A stretch of DNA of 64,000 nt from Pokkaliibacter plantistimulans (GTDB lineage Bacteria; Pseudomonadota; Gammaproteobacteria; Pseudomonadales; Balneatricaceae): assembly GCF_046844695.1 (NCBI RefSeq), contig NZ_CP177354.1, positions 1,550,001-1,614,000 of the forward strand, written 5' to 3'. The translations under genes were made by a program, and so were the position numbers. How positions within the stretch are numbered: the stretch's first letter is position 1; the number at the start of each line of letters is the position of its first letter. Shown piece by piece: positions 1-8,043 of the stretch. A model generated the notes under the pieces. The model was not told the DNA's origin, did not search any database, and saw only the letters and a program-made list of their open reading frames with translations.

Positions 1-204
1 TGCTGCCATGGCAGGGCGACCGCCGAGCAGAGAAATCACCAGCAGCATCAGTGCCGCGCTGTAGAGGCCGGTCAGGGGGGCCAGCCCGGCAGCAAAGGCC
101 AGGGTCATGGCTTCGGGGATCATGGTCATGGCCAGGGTTGTGCCGGCCATCAGGTCCGCCCCCAGGCGCTGTACTCCCAGCCGAATCGGCTCAATCATCA
201 GCAT
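1..204 (-). CDS. SulP-family anion transporter, N-terminal part (runs off the window edge)
   Basis: Reading the minus strand from an ATG at 204 gives 68 codons that stay open to the edge. The peptide has the SulP N-terminus: a short cytosolic start, DLMAGTTLAMTMIPEAMTLA as the first membrane segment (compare the family pattern DLLAGLTVALVLVPEALA), then GLAPLTGLYSAAL and LLGGRPAMAA. SulP proteins are inner-membrane carriers for sulfate, bicarbonate or dicarboxylates; the substrate cannot be told from this part. A GAGG-type ribosome site precedes the ATG; a second in-frame ATG lies two codons later. The STAS domain expected at the C-terminus would be outside the window. Confidence 0.8.
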   Translation of the reverse strand, partial: MLMIEPIRLGVQRLGADLMAGTTLAMTMIPEAMTLAFAAGLAPLTGLYSAALMLLVISLLGGRPAMAA

Positions 205-473
205 GCCTCTTTATGGTTCCAGACCATGGATTCTAGTGTACCCGGTTCATCTGTCTCAAGTTTGCAGCGGTTGCAATCGGCGACAGCGACCGTCAGCCCT
301 GTGTTGCGACACTGATCTGGCGCAAGCAAGATCGCCACGGCAGTGGCCGGGGTTGCGCCCTTTTCAGTAGCATGAAGGCACGGTCGCTCTGAAAGTACCT
401 GGCGATCATTAACCGGTGCTGAGCAGGTTCTGCCTGTTCAGGCAGTATCCCGACTTCTTGCGGTAGAGCATAG

Positions 474-1142
474 ATGAGTATTGCCGATGGTCTGATTTCG
501 GGCGCGGGCGTGTGGCTTGCCCATCTGCTCTACGGGCTGATGCTGCTGGTGGCCCTGTGGCGTGCGCCCTGGGCAATCCTGCACCGTAATAGCACCCTGC
601 AGCATCTGGTACTCGGTGCCACGGTGCTGGTCATGATGATGTGGCTGCTGCGTGCCGGTATTTCCCCCGGCATGAGTGTGCACTTTCTCGGAGTGACGAC
701 GCTGACCCTGATGTTCGGCTGGGAGCTCGGCATCCTCTGCTCCTCACTGGCTCTGCTGGGGATGACGCTGATCGGCAAGGAAGCGCTGGATGGCATCAGC
801 ATCAATGGCCTGTGCGCGTCGGTGATACCGGCCTGCTGGTCCTACTGGGCATTGCGTCAGGTTGAGCGCTGGCTGCCGCAGAACTTCTTTGTCTATCTGA
901 TCATCGGGGTGTTTCTCAATGCCGCCTGTGCTGCGGCCCTGTCGGGTATCGCCATGATGGGCGTGCTGTGGGGCAGCGGTACCTACAGCTTCTATAAGAT
1001 CTGGCAGGAGTACGTCATCTTGCTGCCGCTGATCATGCCGCCGGAAGGATTGCTTAATGGCATCCTGATGACGGCGATGATGGTTCATCATCCGGACTGG
1101 ATCAGAACCTTCGATGCCCGCCGTTACATCGATGAGCAGTAA
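474..1142 (+). CDS. CbiM-like energy-coupling factor ABC transporter permease
   Basis: A 222-residue hydrophobic protein with about six membrane segments. The stretch RAGISPGMSVHFLGVTTLTL (residues ~60-79), followed by MFGWELGIL, matches the stand-alone CbiM-like permeases of proteobacteria. The family provides the substrate-binding membrane component of nickel/cobalt or related micronutrient importers. No ATPase (EcfA/CbiO) or CbiQ gene is next to it, which is common for this proteobacterial subgroup, so metal specificity is inference. It is convergent with the next gene, with only 6 bp between the stop codons. The first ATG after AGAGCATAG is used as start. No cobalamin riboswitch is visible upstream. 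Confidence 0.75.
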   Translation: MSIADGLISGAGVWLAHLLYGLMLLVALWRAPWAILHRNSTLQHLVLGATVLVMMMWLLRAGISPGMSVHFLGVTTLTLMFGWELGILCSSLALLGMTLIGKEALDGISINGLCASVIPACWSYWALRQVERWLPQNFFVYLIIGVFLNAACAAALSGIAMMGVLWGSGTYSFYKIWQEYVILLPLIMPPEGLLNGILMTAMMVHHPDWIRTFDARRYIDEQ

Positions 1143-1148
1143 GCCAGG

Positions 1149-1802
1149 TTACTTCCCCACCACCAGCGAGTGTGCCGGGCACAGCCGCATGATGTCCTGC
1201 TTGAGCTGTTCGGCCACCTCCTGCAGATGCGGCGTAGCGGTATGCTGATGGCCCTGCACGATAAACAGCGCCGCACTGGTGTTGATGTTCACTGCACTGA
1301 ATGCCGCCTGCCGATAATCCATGCGACACAGCACCTGCTGGTGCGCATCCAGATAGGCATATTCTCCTGCCGGTAAGGTGGTGGCGCCGTGGCTGCCAAT
1401 GCCGGTGAAGGATTCGTCGCCGCGGGTCAGGCCCAGTCGTACAGGCAGATGCAGATGCAACAGATCGTGAGCGCCGATGGACAGGCCGGTCACCAGCGAC
1501 CAGTGATTGTAGAGATCGACCAGCGGTGAGATCGGGCGCAGCTTGCCGTTGCGCTGATACTGCTCATGCAGGGCGACCGGAGAAGGGGGGAAGCGTTTGG
1601 CGGAGCGGTTGATGCGCTGGCGCAGGCTGAGAAATCCCTGATGCTGCATCTGGCTCTGCTCAGCGTCATAGTGCTGGCAAAGCTGCTGGATATGCTGCTT
1701 CAGCTCGGCGGAATAATAGTCATTGGCCAGACCATGCAGGGTAAAGGCAACGGCCTTGAGGCCGAAGTGACTGGGTAGATCGAATACAAAGACAGGATTC
1801 AT
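1149..1802 (-). CDS. Stand-alone B3/4 (phenylalanyl-tRNA synthetase beta-like) domain protein
   Basis: A protein of about 217 residues whose centre reads PLVDLYNHWSLVTGLSIGAH, the signature of the B3/B4 tRNA-binding domain found in PheT and as free-standing proteins. N-terminal residues form the usual short alpha/beta lead-in (VFVFDLPSHFGLKAV). Free B3/4 proteins are proposed to act on mischarged or free amino acids or tRNA, but no firm role is known, so only the domain is called. The start chosen is ATG at 1802 (MNPVFVFDL); a GTG five codons upstream is possible. The 3' end nearly touches the convergent CbiM-like gene. Confidence 0.7.
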   Translation of the reverse strand: MNPVFVFDLPSHFGLKAVAFTLHGLANDYYSAELKQHIQQLCQHYDAEQSQMQHQGFLSLRQRINRSAKRFPPSPVALHEQYQRNGKLRPISPLVDLYNHWSLVTGLSIGAHDLLHLHLPVRLGLTRGDESFTGIGSHGATTLPAGEYAYLDAHQQVLCRMDYRQAAFSAVNINTSAALFIVQGHQHTATPHLQEVAEQLKQDIMRLCPAHSLVVGK

Positions 1803-1872
1803 CCCTGGAAGCCTCACGTCAAACCGGTGCCACCCCGGTTACGGGCCTTGCCGCTGGTTCAGTACCAGCTGA

Positions 1873-2000
1873 GAACGTGCTTGTGATCCTGCGCGCAGCC
1901 AGAGCGGGCGGAAAGAGCGGAAGAGGCGCTGCTTACATAACGCATTCCTAATATCCTTTCAGCACCGTCAGACGGCGAGCAGCGGATCGTGCACAGGTTC
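1873..2000 (-). repeat. Interspersed ~150-bp element, copy 1 (reverse, partly decayed)
   Basis: On the minus strand this begins GAACCTGTGCACGATCCGCT and ends GCACGTTC. It aligns with two other intergenic blocks in this window, at 3972-4125 and 29365-29520. Shared parts are the GAACCTGTTCACGATC head, a GGAATGC segment, a CGCTTTCGCC-type segment and a tail ending in (A/C)CGTTC. Head and tail are roughly inverted, like a MITE or large REP. It fills most of the gene-free stretch 1803-2111. Confidence 0.55.
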
Positions 2001-2111
2001 TGAGCCCTTACGCATGTTTCCGCCTCTGTGGAAACGCCAGTCAGGGAGCCTGACCGGCCTGTTCCTCAACAAGGCGACTGGAGGAGTCGTTGCACCCCTG
2101 GCTGGTCCCTC

Positions 2112-2143
2112 GAACCTGTTCTCGCAACAGCGAGAGCAGGTTC
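2112..2143. terminator. Strong 14-bp hairpin downstream of the amt unit
   Basis: GAACCTGTTCTCGC and GCGAGAGCAGGTTC pair with a single G-T wobble across a 4-nt AACA loop. It lies 28 bp past the stop of the small protein gene on the minus strand, so it may end that transcript, although no T-run follows. Its arms start with the same GAACCTG word as the interspersed element, so it may instead be part of that repeat family. Confidence 0.45.
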
Positions 2144-2171
2144 CTGATCGTACGTCAGGTCTCCCTGAACG

Positions 2172-2351
2172 CTACTTCTTGGTCTTCGGCATGGGGCTGC
2201 TATAGCTATGCTTTTCATGGCGCACGGTGGCCCAAATGGCAAACACCGTGACGGCCACTGCCACCAGCAGGATAAAGCCCATGATGGCGGGTTTGTCGGC
2301 GTAGGTGAAAACGGTGCTGGCACCGTCCCAGCTGGTAATCGGACTGCTCAT
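2172..2351 (-). CDS. Small single-pass membrane protein (59 aa) downstream of amt
   Basis: An ATG at 2351 opens 59 codons ending TAG. The peptide starts MSSPITSWDGASTVFTYADK, has one membrane helix at about residues 23-43 (IMGFILLVAVAVTVFAIWAT) and a basic tail ending MPKTKK. AGGAG lies 9-13 nt before the ATG. It is 113 bp behind amt on the same strand, which suggests co-transcription and perhaps an accessory role for the channel; that is inference. I do not recognise a named family, but the reading frame, ribosome site and clean helix support a real gene. Confidence 0.65.
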   Translation of the reverse strand: MSSPITSWDGASTVFTYADKPAIMGFILLVAVAVTVFAIWATVRHEKHSYSSPMPKTKK

Positions 2352-2464
2352 CTTACGACTCCTATCTGTACCCGGTGCAGGATGCTTGCCATGTACCGGG
2401 TACTTTGATTTCAGTGCATTTCAGCGTTGGTCACACAGCCTGCATGATTGCCCTGGCGAGCGGA

Positions 2465-3841
2465 TCAGGCAGGCTTGGCGTCATGCAGCTTGTCGTAGCT
2501 GCCGGTGTCGCTGCTGGTATTGGCCACCGTGGTGCTGGCACCGGTGATAGCCCACTCGGGATAGGCCTGAGCAGGTACTTCGACCAGATCCAGACCGCGC
2601 TCTTCTGCATGAGCAGGTACACGCAGCACACCCATTTTCTTCATGACCAGAGAGATGGCGTAACCAGGGATGAAGCCCAGCAGTGCCAGTACGATGGCAC
2701 CACCAACCTGACCGAGGAAGTTCACCACAGGGGCTCCTTCCATCACGTTGGGATAGCCGCCGATGAACAGACCGCTCAGCACCAGACCGGCGAAGCCACC
2801 GTAACCGTGCACCGCAAAGGCGCCAACGGCATCATCCAGCCCTTTCTTGACCATGTATTTCTGCACCAGCGGCGCAGTGGCGGCCACACCCATACCGATG
2901 ACATAGGCAAAGGGTGGGTAGTAAACGTCCAGGCCGGGAGCAACAGAAACGATACCGATCAGACCACCGGACATCATCCAGAAGGGTTCACGGGTGGTCA
3001 GATAGGCACCGATCAGACCACCGGCAAAGCCCATCAGGGTGTTGAAGGCAAAGGCTGACAGGGTAGTGTGCTGACCATAGATGTTGGTCCACTGCTCACC
3101 CGGAACATAGATGATGCAACCGCCGAGGAAGCCAAAGAAGCCAACGATAACCAGCATCAGACCGACCACGCTCATGGGCATGGAGTGACCGACGATATCG
3201 TTGGCACTGCCATCGGCATTGAAGCGACCGATACGGGCACCGACGTTGATGACCACACCCAGGGTAAAGAAGCCCGCGACTGTGTGTACGCAACCGGCAG
3301 CGCCGACGTCATGGAAGCCCCATTCCGTGGTCAGCCAGCCGCTGGGATGCCAGCTCCACGCTGCTGCCAGAATCCACACCACCGAACCGAGGATGATCGC
3401 CAGCACGATAAAGGCGCTCATGCGGGTACGCTCGATGATGGCACCGGACATGATGGAAGCGGTGGTGGCCGCGAACATCACAAACGCACCCCAGAAAATG
3501 CCGGTGGCGTTGTCGGTCACATCAGGGCCCATGCTCTTGGCCCAGGGCAGGGCACCGGCCGCACCGGCCAGATCAGGCGTGAAGCCGCCGTAGAAGGCGT
3601 TATAGATCCACCAGCCGAAGAAGAAAAAGGTCGGCACGATAAAAGCGAAGGCAAGGATGTTTTTCACCCCGGCGGTCAGGGCGTTCTTCAGGCGTGACGC
3701 CCCGATCTCGTAGGACAGAAAGCCCGCATGGATAACCACCATCAGGGCGATACACCACCAATAGAAGATTTCCATATTGATGGTGTCGGACATCTGGAGG
3801 AGCTTATGCAGCTCTTCCAGGGTGGGAGTAGCCTGGTCCAT
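2465..3841 (-). CDS. amt: Ammonium channel/transporter, Amt family
   Basis: A 458-residue inner-membrane protein with about eleven helices. The two pore histidines of the Amt/Mep/Rh family are present: H186 in GAAGCVHTVAGF and H345 in FAVHGYGGF. Upstream of H186 an acidic residue (D178) sits where the conserved recruiting Asp is expected. The N-terminus EEIFYWW-type region (EIFYWWCIALMVVIHAGFLS) is typical of marine Amt proteins rather than E. coli AmtB. An AGAGGA ribosome site precedes the ATG. No glnK/PII gene is adjacent. Near a TMA/TMAO degradation locus it would import or retrieve ammonium; that link is inference. Confidence 0.92.
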   Translation of the reverse strand: MDQATPTLEELHKLLQMSDTINMEIFYWWCIALMVVIHAGFLSYEIGASRLKNALTAGVKNILAFAFIVPTFFFFGWWIYNAFYGGFTPDLAGAAGALPWAKSMGPDVTDNATGIFWGAFVMFAATTASIMSGAIIERTRMSAFIVLAIILGSVVWILAAAWSWHPSGWLTTEWGFHDVGAAGCVHTVAGFFTLGVVINVGARIGRFNADGSANDIVGHSMPMSVVGLMLVIVGFFGFLGGCIIYVPGEQWTNIYGQHTTLSAFAFNTLMGFAGGLIGAYLTTREPFWMMSGGLIGIVSVAPGLDVYYPPFAYVIGMGVAATAPLVQKYMVKKGLDDAVGAFAVHGYGGFAGLVLSGLFIGGYPNVMEGAPVVNFLGQVGGAIVLALLGFIPGYAISLVMKKMGVLRVPAHAEERGLDLVEVPAQAYPEWAITGASTTVANTSSDTGSYDKLHDAKPA

Positions 3842-4477
3842 TACTGAATCCTCTTGCGTTTGTCAGAAATTTCACTGCAGAACGTCGCAGAAGCGTTTTG
3901 GTTGAACGTGCTTCCGGATGCGTCTGTTGCTCTCGGTGAATCTGGTATTGCTTAAGGGCGCACTCTTGTTGGAACCTGCTCACGATCTGCTGCGCGTCGG
4001 CCTCACGGGGTGAAAAAGAGGTCGGAGTGCTGATTCATGACAACGCCCCGTTGTCACCTTTACCAGGCACTTCCCCAGCCTTTTCGCCCTTTCTGGCTGT
4101 CGCTCGTTATATCGTCAGCACCTTCCCGCAAAGCGTGCCTTGGTTCAGTCGATTAGGGTGATCTATTTTTATTGTGGGTTATAAAAAGTTCTTTATATGA
4201 AAAGCAAGTCGTGTGCCAGTTAGCTCATCTGCCGCCGTGCCGCGTGCATTCACACTCGCACTGTCTTCGCGGTCTGCTGTGCGCGGGCCGCACCATGCTG
4301 CTCAGATGCCCTGAATACTCACTCAGCCCCTGAAGCGCATCTCATCAGATCGTGTCGCCCGGTCTGGTGCGGGTGCGTGAGTACAATCCTTTTCGTACCT
4401 GAGCACCTGAATGTGCCCCTTTTCTGTTCAACATCATGGCGATGCGCCTGAAAATGGTTCGCCTGTGGTACACCCGC
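3842..4477. other. Gene-free stretch upstream of amt
   Basis: About 640 bp with no convincing gene on either strand. It holds the amt leader, the second copy of the interspersed element (3972-4125) and an AT-rich patch around 4155-4205. I looked for a sigma-54 site (TGGC-N8-TGC) before amt and did not see one. Confidence 0.6.
3972..4125 (+). repeat. Interspersed ~150-bp element, copy 2
   Basis: Begins GAACCTGCTCACGATCTGCT and ends ATCGTCAGCACCTTC. The first 30 bp match the copy at 29365 with few differences (GAACCTGYTCACGATCYGCT, then GCGCGTYGGCC). The middle has diverged; the TTTCGCC and CTGGCT blocks near the end are conserved. It lies between amt and the chemoreceptor gene. Confidence 0.6.
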
Positions 4478-5467
4478 TCAGTCTCTTTTGTTGAGCATGG
4501 TCTGGATTTGCTGCACCGAGTCCTGTGTACGTTTGGCCAGATTACGCACCTCATCGGCAACCACCGCAAAACCGCGCCCCTGCTCACCGGCACGGGCCGC
4601 TTCGATGGCGGCGTTGAGTGCCAGCAGATTGGTCTGCTCGGCAATGCCCTTGATGCCGCTGGCTACCTGCGCAATCTGTGCATAGGTCTGCTGAATGCTG
4701 GCCTGCTCCTGATGGCGCATGGCCTCGGCTGACTTCTCATCACTGATGTCGCGCACGGCACCGATCACCCGTACCAGCACGCCCTGCGCGTTCTGCAGGG
4801 CGCGGCCACGCTCGCGGAACCAGATCTCGCGGCCATCCTTGTGGCGCATGCGGTACTCCACGACATAGGCGCTTTTACTGCGGTTGGGGTCCGCCAAATA
4901 CTGGTTGAATACCTGCATGACCTTCTTCACATCCTCGCTGTTGGCCACGGCAAAAAAGCTGTCCCAGCCATCGGGAAAGTCTTTGGCGCTGTAGCCGATC
5001 AGCTGGCGGAACTGTTCTGACCAGCGGATCACATTCCTGGCATGGTCTGCATCACCGTCCACCACAGTCAGATCCCAGCAGCCCTCGGTCAGCGTCTGTT
5101 TGGTCAGTTCCCATGCCTGCTGCTCCAGCTGCCAGTGCGCCTGTTGCTGTTTGGCTTCGGCCAGTTGCTCCTGCTGGCGTTCGAGTTGATGCTGCCACTG
5201 TTGTTGCTGCAGCCTTGCCTGTTGCAGCTCCTGCTGCAGCTGCGCATATTGCTCCGCGCTGCAGGGGGCGGCAGCGGTCGTCTGTGCACTGCGGCGAAAC
5301 TGCAGCTGTTCCTGCCAGCGTTGTCCCAGCTGCTCGACGAAGCGCTGCAATTCAGGATGGCGCTGCAGCAGGGTCGTGCTGGTCGCTGCCGGACTGTCAC
5401 TGATCAGCGAGCGCAGCACACCGGTCATTTCACTGGCTAGCTCGGCTGAGGTGTCTTTGAACCACAT
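4478..5467 (-). CDS. Soluble PAS-domain methyl-accepting chemotaxis-type receptor
   Basis: A 329-residue protein with no membrane segment. Residues ~75-125 are a glutamine-rich coiled coil; ~130-250 form a PAS_3-type domain (WSEQFRQLIGY, HKDGREIWFRERGR); ~270-329 carry the receptor signalling tip (GIAEQTNLLALNAAIEAARA, then VVADEVRNLAKRT). The signalling part is shorter than in classic MCPs, with no transmembrane or HAMP section, so it is a cytosolic energy- or metabolite-taxis receptor. The start at 5467 has GGAG eight nt upstream; a TTG one codon earlier is less likely. It sits 150 bp downstream of tdm on the same strand, so it may be expressed with the TMAO genes. Confidence 0.85.
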   Translation of the reverse strand: MWFKDTSAELASEMTGVLRSLISDSPAATSTTLLQRHPELQRFVEQLGQRWQEQLQFRRSAQTTAAAPCSAEQYAQLQQELQQARLQQQQWQHQLERQQEQLAEAKQQQAHWQLEQQAWELTKQTLTEGCWDLTVVDGDADHARNVIRWSEQFRQLIGYSAKDFPDGWDSFFAVANSEDVKKVMQVFNQYLADPNRSKSAYVVEYRMRHKDGREIWFRERGRALQNAQGVLVRVIGAVRDISDEKSAEAMRHQEQASIQQTYAQIAQVASGIKGIAEQTNLLALNAAIEAARAGEQGRGFAVVADEVRNLAKRTQDSVQQIQTMLNKRD

Positions 5468-5620
5468 CAACGGATACTCCTTGAGACTGCTTCGAGATAA
5501 TGGGGCTATGGATTGTCATGCTGCTTTGCAGCAACCAAGCAATTCTCTGGCCAGCTCGCCGTTATCCGTTTCCCGGCTGTATACCCATGTGGCCGATGCG
5601 CAGCAGATCGTTAACACACC

Positions 5621-7972
5621 CTAACTGCGTACCCGGGACTTGTCCGGGTCATAAAACACCGTGCCACAGACCTCCGCGCCGATGCGTTTCTGCTGACCAT
5701 CCAGCTTGCCGATCTGTAACCGGGTGCCCGGCTGGGCATAGCCCGCATCAACCCGGCACAGGGCAATGTTGCGTTGCAGTACAGGGGAGCGGGTGGCACT
5801 GGTGATCACCCCAATCTGGGCGCGCTGATCTTCGGCATGTACACAGTCACCGTGGGCAGCGGTTTCATTACCCTCCAGCAGCAGACCGACCAGTTTGCGT
5901 TGTGGATGAGCCTGCCGCTGTTCCAGAGCGCTGCGGCCGATAAAGTCATCCTGCTTGGATTTGAGCGGTACGCAGAAGCCGATACCAGCTTCGTAGGGAT
6001 CGGTCTGATCGCAGAATTCATATCCGGCAAAGATCAGCCCGGCTTCGATGCGCAGCATGTCCAGTGCCTGCAATCCCAGCGGCACCAGTCCCAGTGGTGC
6101 GCCCAGCTGCCACAGCCGCTGCCATACCGTCATGGCATCCTGCGGATGGCACCACAGCTCATAGCCCAGCTCGCCGGTGTAGCCGGTGCGGGTGACCATC
6201 AGCGGGCAGCCGTTATAGTCATCAAGGCGGCCCGTCAGCAGGCGGAACCAGCCCAGCTCAGTCAGCGCAGGCTGGCTGCCGGGCGTCCACACCAATTGGC
6301 TGAGCAGCTCACGGCTGAGTGGTCCCTGTACGGCGATATTGTGAATCTGCTCGCTGGCCGACTTGATCCATACCTTCATGCCCAGCTGCTGGGCCTGCTC
6401 GCGCAGCCAGATCCCGGCGTAGTCTTCACCGCAGACCCAGCGGAAATTATCCGGGCCAAGGCGCAGCAGGGTGCCGTCATCCAGCATGCCGCCGTGGGAA
6501 TAGCACATGGCACTGTAGACCACCTGACCGACGGCGAGCTTGCGCACATCACGGGTCAGGCAGTAGTTGAGTAGGGCCTCGGCATCGGGGCCGATCACCT
6601 CAAACTTGCGCAGGGCGGAGAGGTCCATGACGGCGACTTTCTCGCGGCAGCCATAGTATTCCTCGATGGCACCAAAGCCGTTGAAGTGGCTGGGCAGCCA
6701 CCAGCCGCGATAATCGGCAAAGTGACTGGTGAGGGCGGAGGTGCCGGGGTGGAAGCCGCTTTCTCGGGTCAGCACCGGTTCGGCGTCGGGGGTTTTACGA
6801 TGGGCCATGGCGATACTGAAGCGCTCCTTGGCTGAGTAGATGCGGATATGAATATCAGTGGGCTGCCAGCCGTTGGCCGGATCGATATCGTCGGGGCAGG
6901 AGCTGCTGGCGCAGACCAGATCGTTCATGGCCTTGAGCAGCACATAGTCGCCCGGACGTGACCAGGGCTCATCGAGCGTCAGCTGCTGCTCGGCGTTGAC
7001 TCCGGTATTGAAGAAGAAATTGATGGCGGGCCAGCCGGGGCGGCCTTCGACACCATGCCGGGCCAGTACGCGGCTGAGGTTATCGCTGCAGTTGGCGTGG
7101 CCAAAATAGCCCTGGCTTTCGTAATAGCGTGCGGTGCAGGCGAGGGCAAAGGTGTCGTGGCGGCCCACGGTATCACGCACGACTTCCAGCATCGGCTGCA
7201 TGTGCCGGTCGTAGAAGCGGCTGTAGAGGCCGGGGCCGGGGTAAGCGCTGCTGTTGAGGGTGCGGGTGACGGTCGGGTCAAGGTCGATCTCGCGGCCGCG
7301 GTCGAGACTCCGCTGATCAAAGGCAACAAAGTCGGAGCACTGCCGCCCGGCCACATCCAGCACCTGAATGTACTGTCCGGCCTGCACCTGATAATCCCGT
7401 GCCGTGCCGGGGTGAATGGTGAATTCATCCACCACCTCGGCCAGCGGTTCAGGCAGGGGTGGCAGCCATAGCGCAGAGGGATGGGCGCGCTGGATGATCA
7501 GCTGCAGCTCGCTGGCGCGTTGCTGCTGGTTGACGTCTTCTGCACTGCCGGGCGCCGCTACCAGCACGGTGACAGGGTGTTCTGCCAGCAGGGTGCGCTG
7601 GCTGCCTGCGGGTTGCTCGGCAGGCCACAGCAAGGTGCCGGGGGGTAACTGTGCTGGCTGCAACTGATGCCGGGCCAGTCGTCGCTGCCAGTCGCGGTCG
7701 GCCTGCGCTCTTTGCTGCAGCGCCTCGGGGATGTAAGTGGCCGCGGCATTCGGCGCCAGACCGAGACTGGCCAGCGCCTGCAGCCCCTGTTCATCCACTG
7801 CTATCAGTTCCGCTGCCTGCAGGCCTTCGACATCAATGACGGTCAGGCGGTCACCGGCGGCCAGAGCCACAACGGTGACACCCGCGGGCGCTACCCGGTG
7901 GTATTCGACACCGGGAGCGCGGGCAAAGAGGGCTGGCTCCCGTGGCCGGGAGATGACCGGAGGCAACATCAT
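5621..7972 (-). CDS. tdm: Trimethylamine N-oxide demethylase
   Basis: A 783-residue two-domain protein. Residues ~1-390 are a DUF1989 (urea carboxylase-associated) domain with the cysteines expected for its metal site: C212 in GRQCSDF, C279, C295 in GHANCSDN and the CASSSC pair near 354-359. Residues ~405-780 are a GcvT/aminomethyltransferase-like folate domain (NGFGAIEEYYGCREKVAVMD, TGYTGELGYELWC). This architecture and length are those of Tdm, which converts TMAO to dimethylamine and formaldehyde and passes the formaldehyde to tetrahydrofolate. It follows tmm by 71 bp on the same strand, the gene order expected for TMA oxidation. No residues look missing. A generic GcvT-like dehydrogenase/demethylase is the alternative, but the N-terminal DUF1989 argues strongly for Tdm. 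Confidence 0.9.
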   Translation of the reverse strand: MMLPPVISRPREPALFARAPGVEYHRVAPAGVTVVALAAGDRLTVIDVEGLQAAELIAVDEQGLQALASLGLAPNAAATYIPEALQQRAQADRDWQRRLARHQLQPAQLPPGTLLWPAEQPAGSQRTLLAEHPVTVLVAAPGSAEDVNQQQRASELQLIIQRAHPSALWLPPLPEPLAEVVDEFTIHPGTARDYQVQAGQYIQVLDVAGRQCSDFVAFDQRSLDRGREIDLDPTVTRTLNSSAYPGPGLYSRFYDRHMQPMLEVVRDTVGRHDTFALACTARYYESQGYFGHANCSDNLSRVLARHGVEGRPGWPAINFFFNTGVNAEQQLTLDEPWSRPGDYVLLKAMNDLVCASSSCPDDIDPANGWQPTDIHIRIYSAKERFSIAMAHRKTPDAEPVLTRESGFHPGTSALTSHFADYRGWWLPSHFNGFGAIEEYYGCREKVAVMDLSALRKFEVIGPDAEALLNYCLTRDVRKLAVGQVVYSAMCYSHGGMLDDGTLLRLGPDNFRWVCGEDYAGIWLREQAQQLGMKVWIKSASEQIHNIAVQGPLSRELLSQLVWTPGSQPALTELGWFRLLTGRLDDYNGCPLMVTRTGYTGELGYELWCHPQDAMTVWQRLWQLGAPLGLVPLGLQALDMLRIEAGLIFAGYEFCDQTDPYEAGIGFCVPLKSKQDDFIGRSALEQRQAHPQRKLVGLLLEGNETAAHGDCVHAEDQRAQIGVITSATRSPVLQRNIALCRVDAGYAQPGTRLQIGKLDGQQKRIGAEVCGTVFYDPDKSRVRS

Positions 7973-8043
7973 GATCCGTTTTCCCTGAGTTGGAAGGGCG
8001 GCTGATTCAGGCCGTGCTGCGGTGCGCGGAGGCAGACCATGGT

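Noticed and set aside
205..473. Cobalamin riboswitch before the CbiM-like gene
   Set aside because: No B12-box core sequence is visible in the leader.
2375..3058. Open frame on the plus strand across the amt gene
   Set aside because: Antisense shadow of Amt; residue composition is unnatural and there is no ribosome site.
5774..6574. Plus-strand frame of 266 codons within tdm
   Set aside because: Antisense to the GcvT-like domain of Tdm, with no recognisable motif.
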